This document shows positions 8,052 to 16,264 of a stretch of 52,809 nucleotides of DNA, one piece after another (position 1 is the stretch's first letter; each line of letters starts with the position of its first letter). The DNA is taken from the IMG/VR virus record IMGVR_UViG_3300030430_003806, positions 1 through 52,809 of that record. The stretch is one strand, 5' to 3'. The notes beneath the pieces are model-generated. The model was not told where the DNA came from and ran no database searches. It worked only from the letters and a program-made list of their open reading frames with translations. A program made the translations under genes and the position numbers. The DNA comes from a virus.

Positions 8052-9077
8052 ATGGCAGAAGAATCAAAATTAGTTGCAGAGACTACTGAGTCTACTGAAA
8101 CACAAGAGAAATTTAATCCACTAGCATTCACAACGGATAACTATGTGGCAAAAAAAGAAACAGAAGTAACAGAAGAATCAAATGAAGAAACTGAGTCTAC
8201 TGAAGCTACTGAAACTGAAACCAAAGAAGAAAACGAAACTACAGAAGAAAAGGAACAAGAAGAACAAGAGGAAGGGTTTTCTTGGGATTCTGTTAAGGTA
8301 GAAGAAGAAAATAAAGATGAAGAAGAGGTCTATAATTGGGATCAAGAAGATGTTGATGAAACAAAAGAAAAGATTGAGACTAATGAATTAGATTGGGAAA
8401 AAGTTTCAAAAGAACTTAATCTTGAAGCTAAATCAAAAGACGAGCTCCTTGAAATAATAAATGGTTTTGCAAATCAAACACCTGTTGCAGATACATCACA
8501 GGTTGCAGAACTAAGACGATATCTATCATTTAACGATAGAGATCTAGTTGCTGAAGAACTTAAGGCGGACGGTATGGATGCTGGAGAAATAGAAGAGTCT
8601 TTAGACAAACTAGAGGATGCAGGTATGATTAAAATAAAAGCAAAAAGCATTAGAAGAGTAATCAACAATGCTATTGAAACTCAAACTGCTCAAACAAAAA
8701 AACAAGCTGAGGCTGAACAAAAACAAAGAAAAGAGGGTGCAGCAAAAGCTAAAAAAGAATTACAAAACACAATCAAAAACATGAATGAGTTCATGGGCGG
8801 GAAAGTAACTAAAAAACAGAAGGAAGAGGTATATAAATATGCCACAGGTAAGATGATGAATGACATTTACAGCAGTCATGCCAATGTAGCTGACGTTGCA
8901 ATGTTTATGCTCTACCGAAAGCAAATTGAAAAAATTCTTCGTTCTCAAGGCTTGGAAGATGGCAAAGCCGCTATCATGGATAGCATTGTATCTCCAAGTT
9001 TGAATACTGGAAAAGGCAAACCGAAATATAAAATAAAAGACGGTTCGTTTGATCCAAAAGCGTTCATGGGCAAGTAG
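8052..9077 (+). CDS. Acidic capsid scaffold-like protein, 341 aa
   Basis: Residues 1-110 are a disordered Glu/Thr repeat region with very high negative charge. Residues 110-200 hold short helices (KELNLEAKSKDELLEIING, ELRRYLSFNDRDL). Residues 200-260 are a basic coiled coil. The C-terminal 30 residues are basic and end with a KFDPKAF-type tail (exact: GSFDPKAFMGK). An acidic N-terminus, a coiled coil and a basic capsid-binding C-terminus between portal and major capsid protein are the hallmarks of an internal scaffold. No protease domain is seen. Confidence 0.7.
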   Translation: MAEESKLVAETTESTETQEKFNPLAFTTDNYVAKKETEVTEESNEETESTEATETETKEENETTEEKEQEEQEEGFSWDSVKVEEENKDEEEVYNWDQEDVDETKEKIETNELDWEKVSKELNLEAKSKDELLEIINGFANQTPVADTSQVAELRRYLSFNDRDLVAEELKADGMDAGEIEESLDKLEDAGMIKIKAKSIRRVINNAIETQTAQTKKQAEAEQKQRKEGAAKAKKELQNTIKNMNEFMGGKVTKKQKEEVYKYATGKMMNDIYSSHANVADVAMFMLYRKQIEKILRSQGLEDGKAAIMDSIVSPSLNTGKGKPKYKIKDGSFDPKAFMGK

Positions 9078-9161
9078 GCTTACATGAGATAGTCAAAGAC
9101 TGCTTAGAGTTGAAAGTTAATTGGACAAAGTAAAATGTTTAATTAATTTAAAAATAATAAA

Positions 9162-10703
9162 ATGGCTAGAGTTTATACAGGTACCTATGGTTCAGGTACT
9201 ACGGCCGAGAATGCGTTGAACACAGCTCTAATGCAATACCCAGAGATTGCTAGAACTTTAATTCAACAGTATCCTCGTTATGCTGCTACATATCTATTAG
9301 AAAGAACTGGTAGATTTGCAGCTGAAAAAGTCCTTGGGGACAATTCGTTTGAATGGAAGGTTATGGGAAGATATAACGCTCCATCATTTTCTACTGGTTT
9401 CTTTAAAGGGGTATCTGCTGATACATCATTTACAAGTTCACCAACATCTACAACTGGAATTATATTAGATGCTGCAGATGCTAATGGTGATGTATTTGAA
9501 GTTATCATTGATGGTACAGCTGGATCAAGAACTGGTAATTTCTTAAATAAATTTGATATGGTTAGATTTCAATCAGGAGCTGTTGCTGTTGTATTGGAAG
9601 ATCCAGTAGCAAATACATCAGGTTCTGCTGCTTCAACTGATTTCATCGTAAAATTTGAAATGGTTGATGCAAGCGCACAGCCTTTGTTGGAAACTGATGT
9701 TGCTGATGAGGCTATTATTGCTTCAATTGGATCTGCATTTCCAAATGGATCTAACGGTTCAGACGTAGGTGAAAACTACGTATATCCTTCAACACATAAG
9801 AACTATTTAACTACAATGAGAAAGAAAGTTTCTGTTTCAGGTAAAGACCTAACAGATGTTTCTTGGATTGAAAATAATGGTTCTAGACTTTGGTACTTTA
9901 CTAAAGAACAAATGATGATGGATGAATTTATGTACCAACAGGAATTACAAAGATGGTACGGTAGAAAATCAATCACTAATGAAACTTCTGGGGTTGCAAG
10001 ACCACAGTCTATTGCTAGTTCAATAACTGGACTATCAGGAACATTAGCAACTTCTATTGTTACTGGTGATGGTTTATTAGCACAGATTGATTCATCTAAC
10101 CAAGCATCTTATACTCTAGGATCTTTAACTGAAGACATCATTACTGAGTTTATCGCTAAGATATCTCTTAATGCAACTTCTGCTGAAGGAAATGAGTATG
10201 TTGTAATGACTGGTACAGAAGGAAGATTAGCATTTCATAGAGCTATGAAAGACCTTATTGTTGCACCTGCTGGTTCGTTTACTGGTGGTTCAATGCAAGG
10301 TGTTAGTGGTGATATTGATTTAGGTGCTAACTTTGTTTCTTACAGCGCATTGGGTAATAAAATTACTATTGCACACTGTCCTGTATTTGATGATCCAAAC
10401 TTGCACTCTGCTGCTGGTGGAACTAATTCATTTGGTGACAACAGATTAAAAGAGTCTGCAAAAATGGTATTCCTAGACTTCGGAAGAACTTCTGGTGTTT
10501 CTAACATTGAGATGGTTACTAAAGGAGCTGAAGGAGTAAATAGAAGTATGATTAAGAAGTATGTAGCTGGTATGGTAAACCCATATGACCAACAAGCAAT
10601 TTTGGCTGCTAATGCTGATGACAAATTTGAAGCACACGTGCTTTCAGAAACTGGAATCGTAGTTAGAAACCCATTGTCTTGTGGTATCTTAAGTGCATCG
10701 TAA
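9162..10703 (+). CDS. Major capsid protein, 513 aa
   Basis: Its position after portal and scaffold, its length and its composition (few Cys, Gly/Ser/Thr-rich, balanced charge) fit an HK97-fold capsid subunit. An N-arm of about 70 residues is followed by a strand-rich segment, then a helix-rich section with WIENNGSRLWYFTKEQMMMD (about 233-252). The ending VVRNPLSCGILSAS resembles the closing strand of A-domain-type capsid proteins. The preceding 84-nt gap has no TAnnTTTG box but holds an A-rich start context, consistent with high expression. I cannot align it here to any named capsid family. Confidence 0.8.
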   Translation: MARVYTGTYGSGTTAENALNTALMQYPEIARTLIQQYPRYAATYLLERTGRFAAEKVLGDNSFEWKVMGRYNAPSFSTGFFKGVSADTSFTSSPTSTTGIILDAADANGDVFEVIIDGTAGSRTGNFLNKFDMVRFQSGAVAVVLEDPVANTSGSAASTDFIVKFEMVDASAQPLLETDVADEAIIASIGSAFPNGSNGSDVGENYVYPSTHKNYLTTMRKKVSVSGKDLTDVSWIENNGSRLWYFTKEQMMMDEFMYQQELQRWYGRKSITNETSGVARPQSIASSITGLSGTLATSIVTGDGLLAQIDSSNQASYTLGSLTEDIITEFIAKISLNATSAEGNEYVVMTGTEGRLAFHRAMKDLIVAPAGSFTGGSMQGVSGDIDLGANFVSYSALGNKITIAHCPVFDDPNLHSAAGGTNSFGDNRLKESAKMVFLDFGRTSGVSNIEMVTKGAEGVNRSMIKKYVAGMVNPYDQQAILAANADDKFEAHVLSETGIVVRNPLSCGILSAS

Positions 10704-10730
10704 TTATTAACCTTTAAAAATTTAGAAACT

Positions 10731-11033
10731 ATGCCTAGAGCTTTTTTAGGATTTATTAAAGACGCAGTGGATGGTGCTTATATATCTGTTGAAAAAATAC
10801 ACCACATTGAAATATTAAGCCTAACCGCAGTTGATGTTCATTTCGCAGGAGATGACGGAGGTGCGGGTAGTATTGAACTGACATGTACTTCAGGCAAGGC
10901 TGATGACGTAGCTAAAGAAGTAGCAAGAATTGCTGCAACTGCAAGCGGTGTTGTTACTATAGCTGATGGTCTGAATAGTGCGTTTGCTCACCCAGATATT
11001 ACCGCTGTTGCGAATTATAGTAATACCGCATAA
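10731..11033 (+). CDS. Small virion-region protein, 100 aa
   Basis: A small beta-rich, Ala/Gly/Asp-rich protein with the pattern strand (YISVEKIHHIEIL), strand (AVDVHFAG), strand (GSIELTCTSG), helix (DDVAKEVARIAATA). It sits directly after the capsid gene and is closed by a terminator, so it is probably made in amounts similar to the capsid protein. A capsid decoration or auxiliary protein is likely. No named family is recognised. The upstream sequence AAATTTAGAAA (10718-10728) is repeated before the next gene. Confidence 0.6.
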   Translation: MPRAFLGFIKDAVDGAYISVEKIHHIEILSLTAVDVHFAGDDGGAGSIELTCTSGKADDVAKEVARIAATASGVVTIADGLNSAFAHPDITAVANYSNTA

Positions 11034-11049
11034 CAATAAATAACTAACG

Positions 11050-11091
11050 GAGGTCTGTAGAAGATCGTGCCTTTATGCAGGCCTCTTTTTT
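11050..11091 (+). terminator. Intrinsic terminator
   Basis: An eight-bp stem, GAGGTCTG (11050-11057) with CAGGCCTC (11078-11085), one G-U pair, is followed by T6. It ends the capsid transcript. Confidence 0.75.
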
Positions 11092-11115
11092 AATAACTAT
11101 TATAAATTTAGAAAA

Positions 11116-11676
11116 ATGGCAATAAAATTTGATTTTAATAAATTAAGAACTGCAATCAAAAAGTTTACAGCAGGAGTTGATACTTCTAACGGTGCTTTAG
11201 CTGCTGGTGATGAAGCAAAATTTGCTCCACACATGGTGCTAGCAAGACCTGTTGAAGCATTAACAAACTCTGCTGCTGTAACTAGAACACTAACAACAGC
11301 AGAATCTGGAACTTTATATACAGTAGATTTGTCTACAGAAGATAATGATATTACAATAACATTACCTACGGCGGCTACATCGGCTGGTGTATTTTATGAT
11401 TTCTGTTTTTTAGTAAACTCTGATGATGATGCAGACTTTATTTTAACAACAGGACTTGATGCTACTGATATATTTGGTGGTATTATTTCTACTGCTGCTA
11501 ATGATGATGTAGATGCATTCAACGGTGTTTCCAAAATTACTGTTGATGGATCTGTTGCACAATCAGCAGAAGGTCTTAGATTAGGTGTTTTATGTGACGG
11601 TGTAAACTGGCACTTATCTGGTCAAATACCAACTGCGATAGCAACTGTTCATTTAGTTGGATCTGCATCTGCATAA
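11116..11676 (+). CDS. Putative capsid decoration/head-fibre protein, 186 aa
   Basis: The N-terminus is basic and helical (FDFNKLRTAIKKFTAG). It is followed from about residue 60 by a strand-rich domain with SGTLYTVDLSTEDNDITITL and PTAATSAGVFYDFCFLV, a pattern seen in small beta-sandwich virion proteins of marine phages. It stands alone between two hairpin terminators behind the capsid gene, with an AAATTTAGAAA start-proximal motif (11104-11114), so strong independent expression is likely. The head-decoration role is inference. Confidence 0.55.
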   Translation: MAIKFDFNKLRTAIKKFTAGVDTSNGALAAGDEAKFAPHMVLARPVEALTNSAAVTRTLTTAESGTLYTVDLSTEDNDITITLPTAATSAGVFYDFCFLVNSDDDADFILTTGLDATDIFGGIISTAANDDVDAFNGVSKITVDGSVAQSAEGLRLGVLCDGVNWHLSGQIPTAIATVHLVGSASA

Positions 11677-11697
11677 TAAATGTAGATATTGAATTAA

Positions 11698-11730
11698 GGG
11701 GGAGCTTTATGCTCTCCCAAAATTCTTTAT
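11698..11730 (+). terminator. Probable hairpin terminator
   Basis: The arms GGGGGAGC (11698-11705) and GCTCTCCC (11711-11718) pair at six of eight positions across a TTTAT loop. The trailing T tract is weak (AAAATTCTTT). Confidence 0.5.
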
Positions 11731-11735
11731 ATTTG
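11728..11735 (+). promoter_or_regulatory. Bacteroidota-type -7 box (TATATTTG)
   Basis: It matches TAnnTTTG and ends only 5 nt before the ATG at 11740. The expected start of transcription would fall at or next to the start codon, implying a leaderless or near-leaderless mRNA. Confidence 0.4.
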
Positions 11736-11739
11736 TGAT

Positions 11740-11946
11740 ATGAATTTAGTACAATTTTTAAAAAGCATAGCTAAAGATCCAGAAGCCTGGGAAAAAAAGC
11801 AAGTTGAAAATGCAAATAAAAATAAAGTTAGATTCAACATTGGTGGGCAATCAGGTTTTAAATGGAAGACTGAATCTTCTAATAAAACTTGGATTGAAGA
11901 TGGAAAAATAGTGAGAGATAGAAAAGGTAAAACAATAACAAAATAA
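11740..11946 (+). CDS. Small basic hypothetical protein, 68 aa
   Basis: A Lys-rich protein: an N-terminal helix (LVQFLKSIAKDPEAWEKKQ), then a short beta part (KVRFNIGGQSGFKWKTE) and a basic tail. It is first in a three-gene unit (11740-13273) of unrecognised proteins just after the capsid genes. No function can be assigned. Confidence 0.55.
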   Translation: MNLVQFLKSIAKDPEAWEKKQVENANKNKVRFNIGGQSGFKWKTESSNKTWIEDGKIVRDRKGKTITK

Positions 11947-11951
11947 ATAAA

Positions 11952-12674
11952 ATGAAACACGTAGTAATAATTAAATCAAACAATCCAAGCAAGTTTAATT
12001 ACTGTAAGTTTGGAAACTATAAAGATAGAGAAGGTAGAATAAGAGAACTAGTAGACATTAATGGAATAACAGTATCAGGTTTTGAAATGTTTCAAGCTGT
12101 AGTTTCTTTAGATATTAACAAAGATCACGATAAGAGACTATATGAATTTTTAAAAGACCACCCATTAATACAGGGTAAATTTACAATTGAAGACGTATCA
12201 AGTAAAGAGCAAAAAATTGCTGAGCAGTCCATAAGATCAGCTGAAGCAGTTACAACAGCATCTGATCTTAAAGATAAAGATTTACGAGATTTAGCTCTAC
12301 TTATGGGTATAGATGCTAACATGCAAGAAATGTTACTTAGAGCAAAAGTAATTCAATTTGCTAATGAGCAGCCTGAAAACTTTATGAAATCAATTGAAGA
12401 TATAGATAAAGAACACAGAGTGTTTTTGAAAAAAGCATTAGCTCAAAATGTCTTACAAAAAGTAAATGGAGTTTGGAAACATAATACGCTTAATATTGGT
12501 CTAACAGATGATCAAGCTATTGTATGGTTAAAAGATAACGGAGACTCTTATGCTTTACTTAAGCATCAACTTAGAACTGGTAAAAAAGAAGAGCCAAAGA
12601 AAGTAGAGTTAAGCGAAGTAGAAGAGCATCCAATGAGAAAAGGATCAGTTATATCTGAAATAGAAAATAGCTAA
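11952..12674 (+). CDS. Hypothetical structural-region protein, 240 aa
   Basis: Residues 1-70 look like a small beta domain, including NYCKFGNYKDREGRIRELVD. Residues 85-160 are charged helices. Residues 160-205 contain KVNGVWKHNTLNIGLTDDQA, and the tail is acidic and Pro-containing. The arrangement resembles a binding domain joined to a helical oligomerisation region. It follows the preceding gene by 5 nt and couples to the next by one base. A virion assembly or head-completion role is possible from position alone. Confidence 0.55.
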   Translation: MKHVVIIKSNNPSKFNYCKFGNYKDREGRIRELVDINGITVSGFEMFQAVVSLDINKDHDKRLYEFLKDHPLIQGKFTIEDVSSKEQKIAEQSIRSAEAVTTASDLKDKDLRDLALLMGIDANMQEMLLRAKVIQFANEQPENFMKSIEDIDKEHRVFLKKALAQNVLQKVNGVWKHNTLNIGLTDDQAIVWLKDNGDSYALLKHQLRTGKKEEPKKVELSEVEEHPMRKGSVISEIENS

Positions 12675-13273
12675 TGACACAACAAGAAGCATTTAATTAT
12701 ATGGACTTGCTTTTAGACAAAGCAGATCAACCTTATTTTTTAGATACTGAAAAAGAAAAGTTTTTATTACTTGCTTCTTATGAATATGTTAATATGTACT
12801 ACCCAACATTTGGTGTTAATCAAAGTAGTAGAGATAAGTTAAGAAGTTTTATTAAAACAGATAAGATAGAAGATGTTTCTGATGAGGTAGGTGGAACGTC
12901 TATTTCTGATTATTATCATTTGATATCTGTGAATCATTCAGTAGATTTAAATAATTTCTATAAAGCTGAAATATTAAGCTCAGAAGAATTTATGAGTCGT
13001 ATAAATAATACAGATCCATTTAAAAAAACTGATCTTAATAATCCTGTTGCTACTATAGAGAATGATGAATTATTAGTCTCACCGCCAACGACATCAAATG
13101 GGATAGTTGAAATAAAATATATTACAGATCCAAAATCAGTTATGGGTAGTATTGAAAATTTAAATGAAGGGCAGGCACTTGAGATAATCAAGATAGCAAT
13201 TAGAATTATGGGTGCAAGTATTGAAAGCTCCAATTATGAAGTTTTTGATAACGAAGTAAAAACAAACATGTAA
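12674..13273 (+). CDS. Candidate head-tail connector protein, 199 aa
   Basis: A helical N-terminal half (residues 1-60) holds FNYMDLLLDKADQPYFLDTEKEKFLLLASYEYVN. A strand-rich middle includes YYHLISVNHSVDLNNFYKAE, with a further beta part at 120-150, and a C-terminal helix follows at 160-185. This helix-beta-helix build with a YxxLISVNH strand is typical of neck/ring adaptor proteins in short-tailed phages, and the position between capsid and tail genes fits. The gene is closed by the terminator at 13300. Confidence 0.5.
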   Translation: MTQQEAFNYMDLLLDKADQPYFLDTEKEKFLLLASYEYVNMYYPTFGVNQSSRDKLRSFIKTDKIEDVSDEVGGTSISDYYHLISVNHSVDLNNFYKAEILSSEEFMSRINNTDPFKKTDLNNPVATIENDELLVSPPTTSNGIVEIKYITDPKSVMGSIENLNEGQALEIIKIAIRIMGASIESSNYEVFDNEVKTNM

Positions 13274-13299
13274 GATTTTCTTTTGCTCCCTGCTTCAAG

Positions 13300-13337
13300 A
13301 ATAGGCGGAAACTAGAAATAGTAGATGCCTATTTTTG
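13300..13337 (+). terminator. Intrinsic terminator
   Basis: A perfect 7-bp stem, AATAGGC (13300-13306) with GCCTATT (13327-13333), is followed by a T-rich tract. It separates the 11740-13273 unit from the long tail operon. Confidence 0.7.
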
Positions 13338-13364
13338 TTTACTAGAGAAATTTAATTAATTTTG
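13334..13364 (+). promoter_or_regulatory. Bacteroidota-type promoter of the tail operon
   Basis: This is the only promoter candidate with both elements. TTTG at 13334-13337 serves as the -33 element and TAATTTTG at 13357-13364 as the -7 box, with a 19-nt spacer. The ATG is 22 nt further on. It would drive the unbroken run of overlapping genes to 38739. Confidence 0.55.
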
Positions 13365-13385
13365 CAATAAGCATAAATATACCCT

Positions 13386-14345
13386 ATGGCAACATTAAAT
13401 GAAATAGCATATAATATTAAAAATTTAGCTTACGGGGGCAGCCACTCTATAGAGGAGTCTATGGACATTAGACAAATAAAGTTTTGGATAAATTATCACA
13501 GAGCAAATATTATTACAGAAAACATAGATAGAGGTATATTAAATCATCATAATTTATATCAGGAACAAGAACTCAGCTTATACAATATATTTAATGATAG
13601 CATTATAGAGTTTGTTAATAGTTATATAGATAGTGGATACACTCAGCTTACATCAACTACAATACAATCGTATCTTGATAATATAATAATTCCAGATGGT
13701 AAATTTAGCCCACTATCACCTATTACACTTAGAACAGTAAATGAAAGCTATAATCTTGATCCATATGGCAGAAGCTATGAAACTCAACAAGCTACAGATT
13801 ATTGGAGAAACAATGGTTATGTAGATTTTAGTATACCACAAATATTATCAATAGATAATCACAAAGCTGTTAAACATATTAGATTAAATAGATCTGTTTA
13901 TGATGGCACAACCGAAGGTAATCAAACAAATGTAATTAATGTTGCAATAAACACAGGGGCAGGATCAAAGTATAATAAAGCCCCTTTAGCTGAAATAAAT
14001 AGAAAGAAAGGAACAGATTTACTTGACAGAGAACAAAGCATATTATCTGTATATAATCTACAAGTAAAGCCACTATTAGAGCAAGATGCTTATTGGCTAT
14101 ACAAAGGAACAATAAAGGCTATATTTAATGATCCAACTAAAGTTGTTCACTTAAGAAATTCTCAAATATATAATACTATACAATGGGATGATGATAAAGA
14201 TTATTATCCATTACCTGACCAGTATATTAAAGAGCTTATAGAAAGAGTGTTGAATGTTGAAGTAAGAACATCAATGGGTATGCCGTCTGATATAGTAGAT
14301 GATGCGGCTGACACAACAAAAATGATGAAGCAAAGTGGGGCTTAA
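13386..14345 (+). CDS. Candidate neck/ring protein, 319 aa
   Basis: The N-terminus has LNEIAYNIKNLAYGGSHSIEES and MDIRQIKFWINYHRANIITENI. The latter is the helix pattern of crAss-like and podoviral neck/adaptor proteins, in which an N-terminal helical bundle contacts the portal. The centre (90-200) is beta-rich, and the C-terminal part holds KVVHLRNSQIYNTIQWDDDKDYYPLPDQYI-type sequence followed by a long helix. The assignment to a portal-collar ring is inference from pattern and position. Confidence 0.55.
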   Translation: MATLNEIAYNIKNLAYGGSHSIEESMDIRQIKFWINYHRANIITENIDRGILNHHNLYQEQELSLYNIFNDSIIEFVNSYIDSGYTQLTSTTIQSYLDNIIIPDGKFSPLSPITLRTVNESYNLDPYGRSYETQQATDYWRNNGYVDFSIPQILSIDNHKAVKHIRLNRSVYDGTTEGNQTNVINVAINTGAGSKYNKAPLAEINRKKGTDLLDREQSILSVYNLQVKPLLEQDAYWLYKGTIKAIFNDPTKVVHLRNSQIYNTIQWDDDKDYYPLPDQYIKELIERVLNVEVRTSMGMPSDIVDDAADTTKMMKQSGA

Positions 14346-14727
14346 ATATAAAGATAGATATGTATCTGTAAAAGACATTTACAGTAATGTAAATCATAAT
14401 TTTAATAGAAAAATTAATTACAGTATATTTTATAAAGTGATAAAAAAATTTTTTGAAATAGTAGTTAGAGATATTGTTGAAAGAAATAGAAGAGTGTTTC
14501 TACCTAATAGTATGGGATATATTTATTTGGCTGAAAAGCCACACAAAAGAGCGTTTCATACAAGAGTAGATCATAAGGCATCTAAAGAAACTGGTAAGTT
14601 GGTAACATTCAAAGTACCAATACTAAGTGACTTTTATAAAAAAATAGTTTGGGTAAGACCAAACAAATATAATACCTGCAAAATATTACCGCTAGGGTAT
14701 TCAAAAAAAATAATTAAAAATAATTAA
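14335..14727 (+). CDS. Small basic neck-region protein, possibly IHF/HU-like fold, 130 aa
   Basis: It starts at GTG (14335), overlapping the previous gene by 11 nt; no in-frame ATG lies nearby. The layout is a helix (VKDIYSNVNHNFN), a second helix (SIFYKVIKKFFEIVVRDIVE), then a strand (RVFLPNSMGYIYLAE), a basic hairpin arm with HTRVDHKASKE, and a closing strand. Two helices followed by a strand with a Gly-Tyr turn and a basic arm are reminiscent of IHF/HU. crAss-like phages carry IHF-like proteins in their structural block. The similarity is a visual impression, not a match. Confidence 0.5.
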   Translation: MGLKYKDRYVSVKDIYSNVNHNFNRKINYSIFYKVIKKFFEIVVRDIVERNRRVFLPNSMGYIYLAEKPHKRAFHTRVDHKASKETGKLVTFKVPILSDFYKKIVWVRPNKYNTCKILPLGYSKKIIKNN

Positions 14728-14728
14728 T

Positions 14729-15190
14729 ATGGGTACAGAATTAACAGCACAAACCTTAACAGTAACAGTAACAGAAGCGTTAGCTGTAGATCATGCAAAT
14801 GGATCAACAAATGATATTGACTTTGCACAAACATACACACATACATATGGTAGTATTGCAAATGTAAATAAAAGAATTATTAAGCTAGCTAACACTAATT
14901 TAACAGAAATAGCTACACTAGGTTCTGACACGGCAGATGGTGCTTTTGTAAGAGCTGACATAAGATATATTAGAGTAACTAATTTAGATTCTTCAGATAC
15001 GCTACAAGTTGGATTAGATGATGAGGCTTCGGATGCAGCTTATGTAGAAGTAGCTGCGGATAGCAGTATTATATTTACAGGTACAAAATGTGAAGGAGAC
15101 AATGGTGGTACAACTTTAGATAATGCGACAGCAATAAAAGTTAAAGGTAGTGCAAATCAACAATTAGAATTGTTCATAGCTTCAGTTTAA
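14729..15190 (+). CDS. Small beta-rich virion protein, paralogue 1, 153 aa
   Basis: Almost entirely strands; Ala/Thr/Asp-rich. The core IRYIRVTNLDSSDTLQVGLD followed by YVEVAADSSIIFTG matches in pattern the cores of the proteins at 47070 (VIYVKNLDDTNFVKVYDG, then ILEPGQFLMTII) and 47470 (MIFTFIKNVDTDYPVAVKPDG, then LKPGECMFSPI). All three therefore look like one family of small beta-sandwich virion proteins. It lies between neck genes with 1-nt spacing. It is likely a structural or decoration subunit. Confidence 0.5.
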   Translation: MGTELTAQTLTVTVTEALAVDHANGSTNDIDFAQTYTHTYGSIANVNKRIIKLANTNLTEIATLGSDTADGAFVRADIRYIRVTNLDSSDTLQVGLDDEASDAAYVEVAADSSIIFTGTKCEGDNGGTTLDNATAIKVKGSANQQLELFIASV

Positions 15191-16263
15191 TGTATATAGA
15201 ATTAGAAAACGTATTTCAGTCGGTAAGCAGAAACTTAGGTATAAAAAACTACGATCATCATATTGATGAGTGGATTGAATGGTCTTTTGAGGCAGAAAAG
15301 TATATAGGTAGTTTAGATACTTTTAGAATGATAGAAGCTACTTATACAACAACAGGCGCACAAGCTACAGGTACACTTACGTTTGCGGCAAATCCTACCG
15401 ATGGCGACTGGATTGAATTAAACGGCACTAGATTATATTTCAAAGACACAAATAGTATAGGTGGAGCTCAGGCATCAAATGAAATACTTATAGGATCTAC
15501 ACTAGCGCTTACTCTAAGCAATGGAACTGTAGGATTAGAGCAAAATTTATCTACAACTGTAAATTCTAACGCAGCTTTATTTAATTATCCAGAAACTCTC
15601 AACGTTGCTACATACGCTGTTGATACCACAGCAGGTACTCTTACTATAACATATAAAGATATTGGACCAGAGGGTAATAATTATGCCATTTCATCTAGTT
15701 CATCTAATGTTACATTTAGTAATACTACATTGACTGGTGGTAAACATATGTTTAGAAATCAACAATTAACTTTACCTAAAAATATGATAAAGTTATTAGC
15801 GGTTAGAGCAGGTGGTAACGATCCACAAAATAAACATGCTGAATTTAGACCAACATCTACGACACATAGATCAAGAGTTGGGCAAAGTGAAGACGGTACA
15901 CAACAAAGGCATTTCAGATACTACGTTGATGGTAATAGACTAAATATTACTCATGATCAAGTAACTGAAATTACTATAACATACTATGAATATCCTACAG
16001 ACGTAAGAGGATGGCCAATGATTAAAGATAGTCATATTACAGCAGTAGCTCAGTACATAATGTGGCAACACAAACTAGTAGGCTACTATAATGCTGAAGT
16101 GCCTCAGTACATAATCAAAGATTTAGAAAAAAGGTGGTACTATTTATGTGCAAAAGCAAGGGGTGATGACAGTATGCCATCATCAGATGATATAAAACAA
16201 ATTGGTAAAATGTGGAATAATTTAGTTCCTATACGTAGTGGTAATGATTTATTAGACTTCTAA
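15190..16263 (+). CDS. Neck/adaptor protein with an inserted beta domain, 357 aa
   Basis: Two discontinuous parts, residues 1-50 (ENVFQSVSRNLGIKNYD; DEWIEWSFEAEKYIGS) and residues about 190-357 (NQQLTLPKNMIKLLAVRAGG; ITITYYEYPTDVRGWPMIKD; VAQYIMWQHKLVGYYN), form a typical podoviral head-tail adaptor. Residues about 55-185 are an insertion with ATGTLTFAANPTDGDWIELN, a repeat-like beta domain found in many phage virion proteins. The insertion interrupts the segment between the first helices and the LP strand. The role as a neck ring is inference from pattern and position. Confidence 0.6.
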   Translation: MYIELENVFQSVSRNLGIKNYDHHIDEWIEWSFEAEKYIGSLDTFRMIEATYTTTGAQATGTLTFAANPTDGDWIELNGTRLYFKDTNSIGGAQASNEILIGSTLALTLSNGTVGLEQNLSTTVNSNAALFNYPETLNVATYAVDTTAGTLTITYKDIGPEGNNYAISSSSSNVTFSNTTLTGGKHMFRNQQLTLPKNMIKLLAVRAGGNDPQNKHAEFRPTSTTHRSRVGQSEDGTQQRHFRYYVDGNRLNITHDQVTEITITYYEYPTDVRGWPMIKDSHITAVAQYIMWQHKLVGYYNAEVPQYIIKDLEKRWYYLCAKARGDDSMPSSDDIKQIGKMWNNLVPIRSGNDLLDF

Positions 16264-16264
16264 T

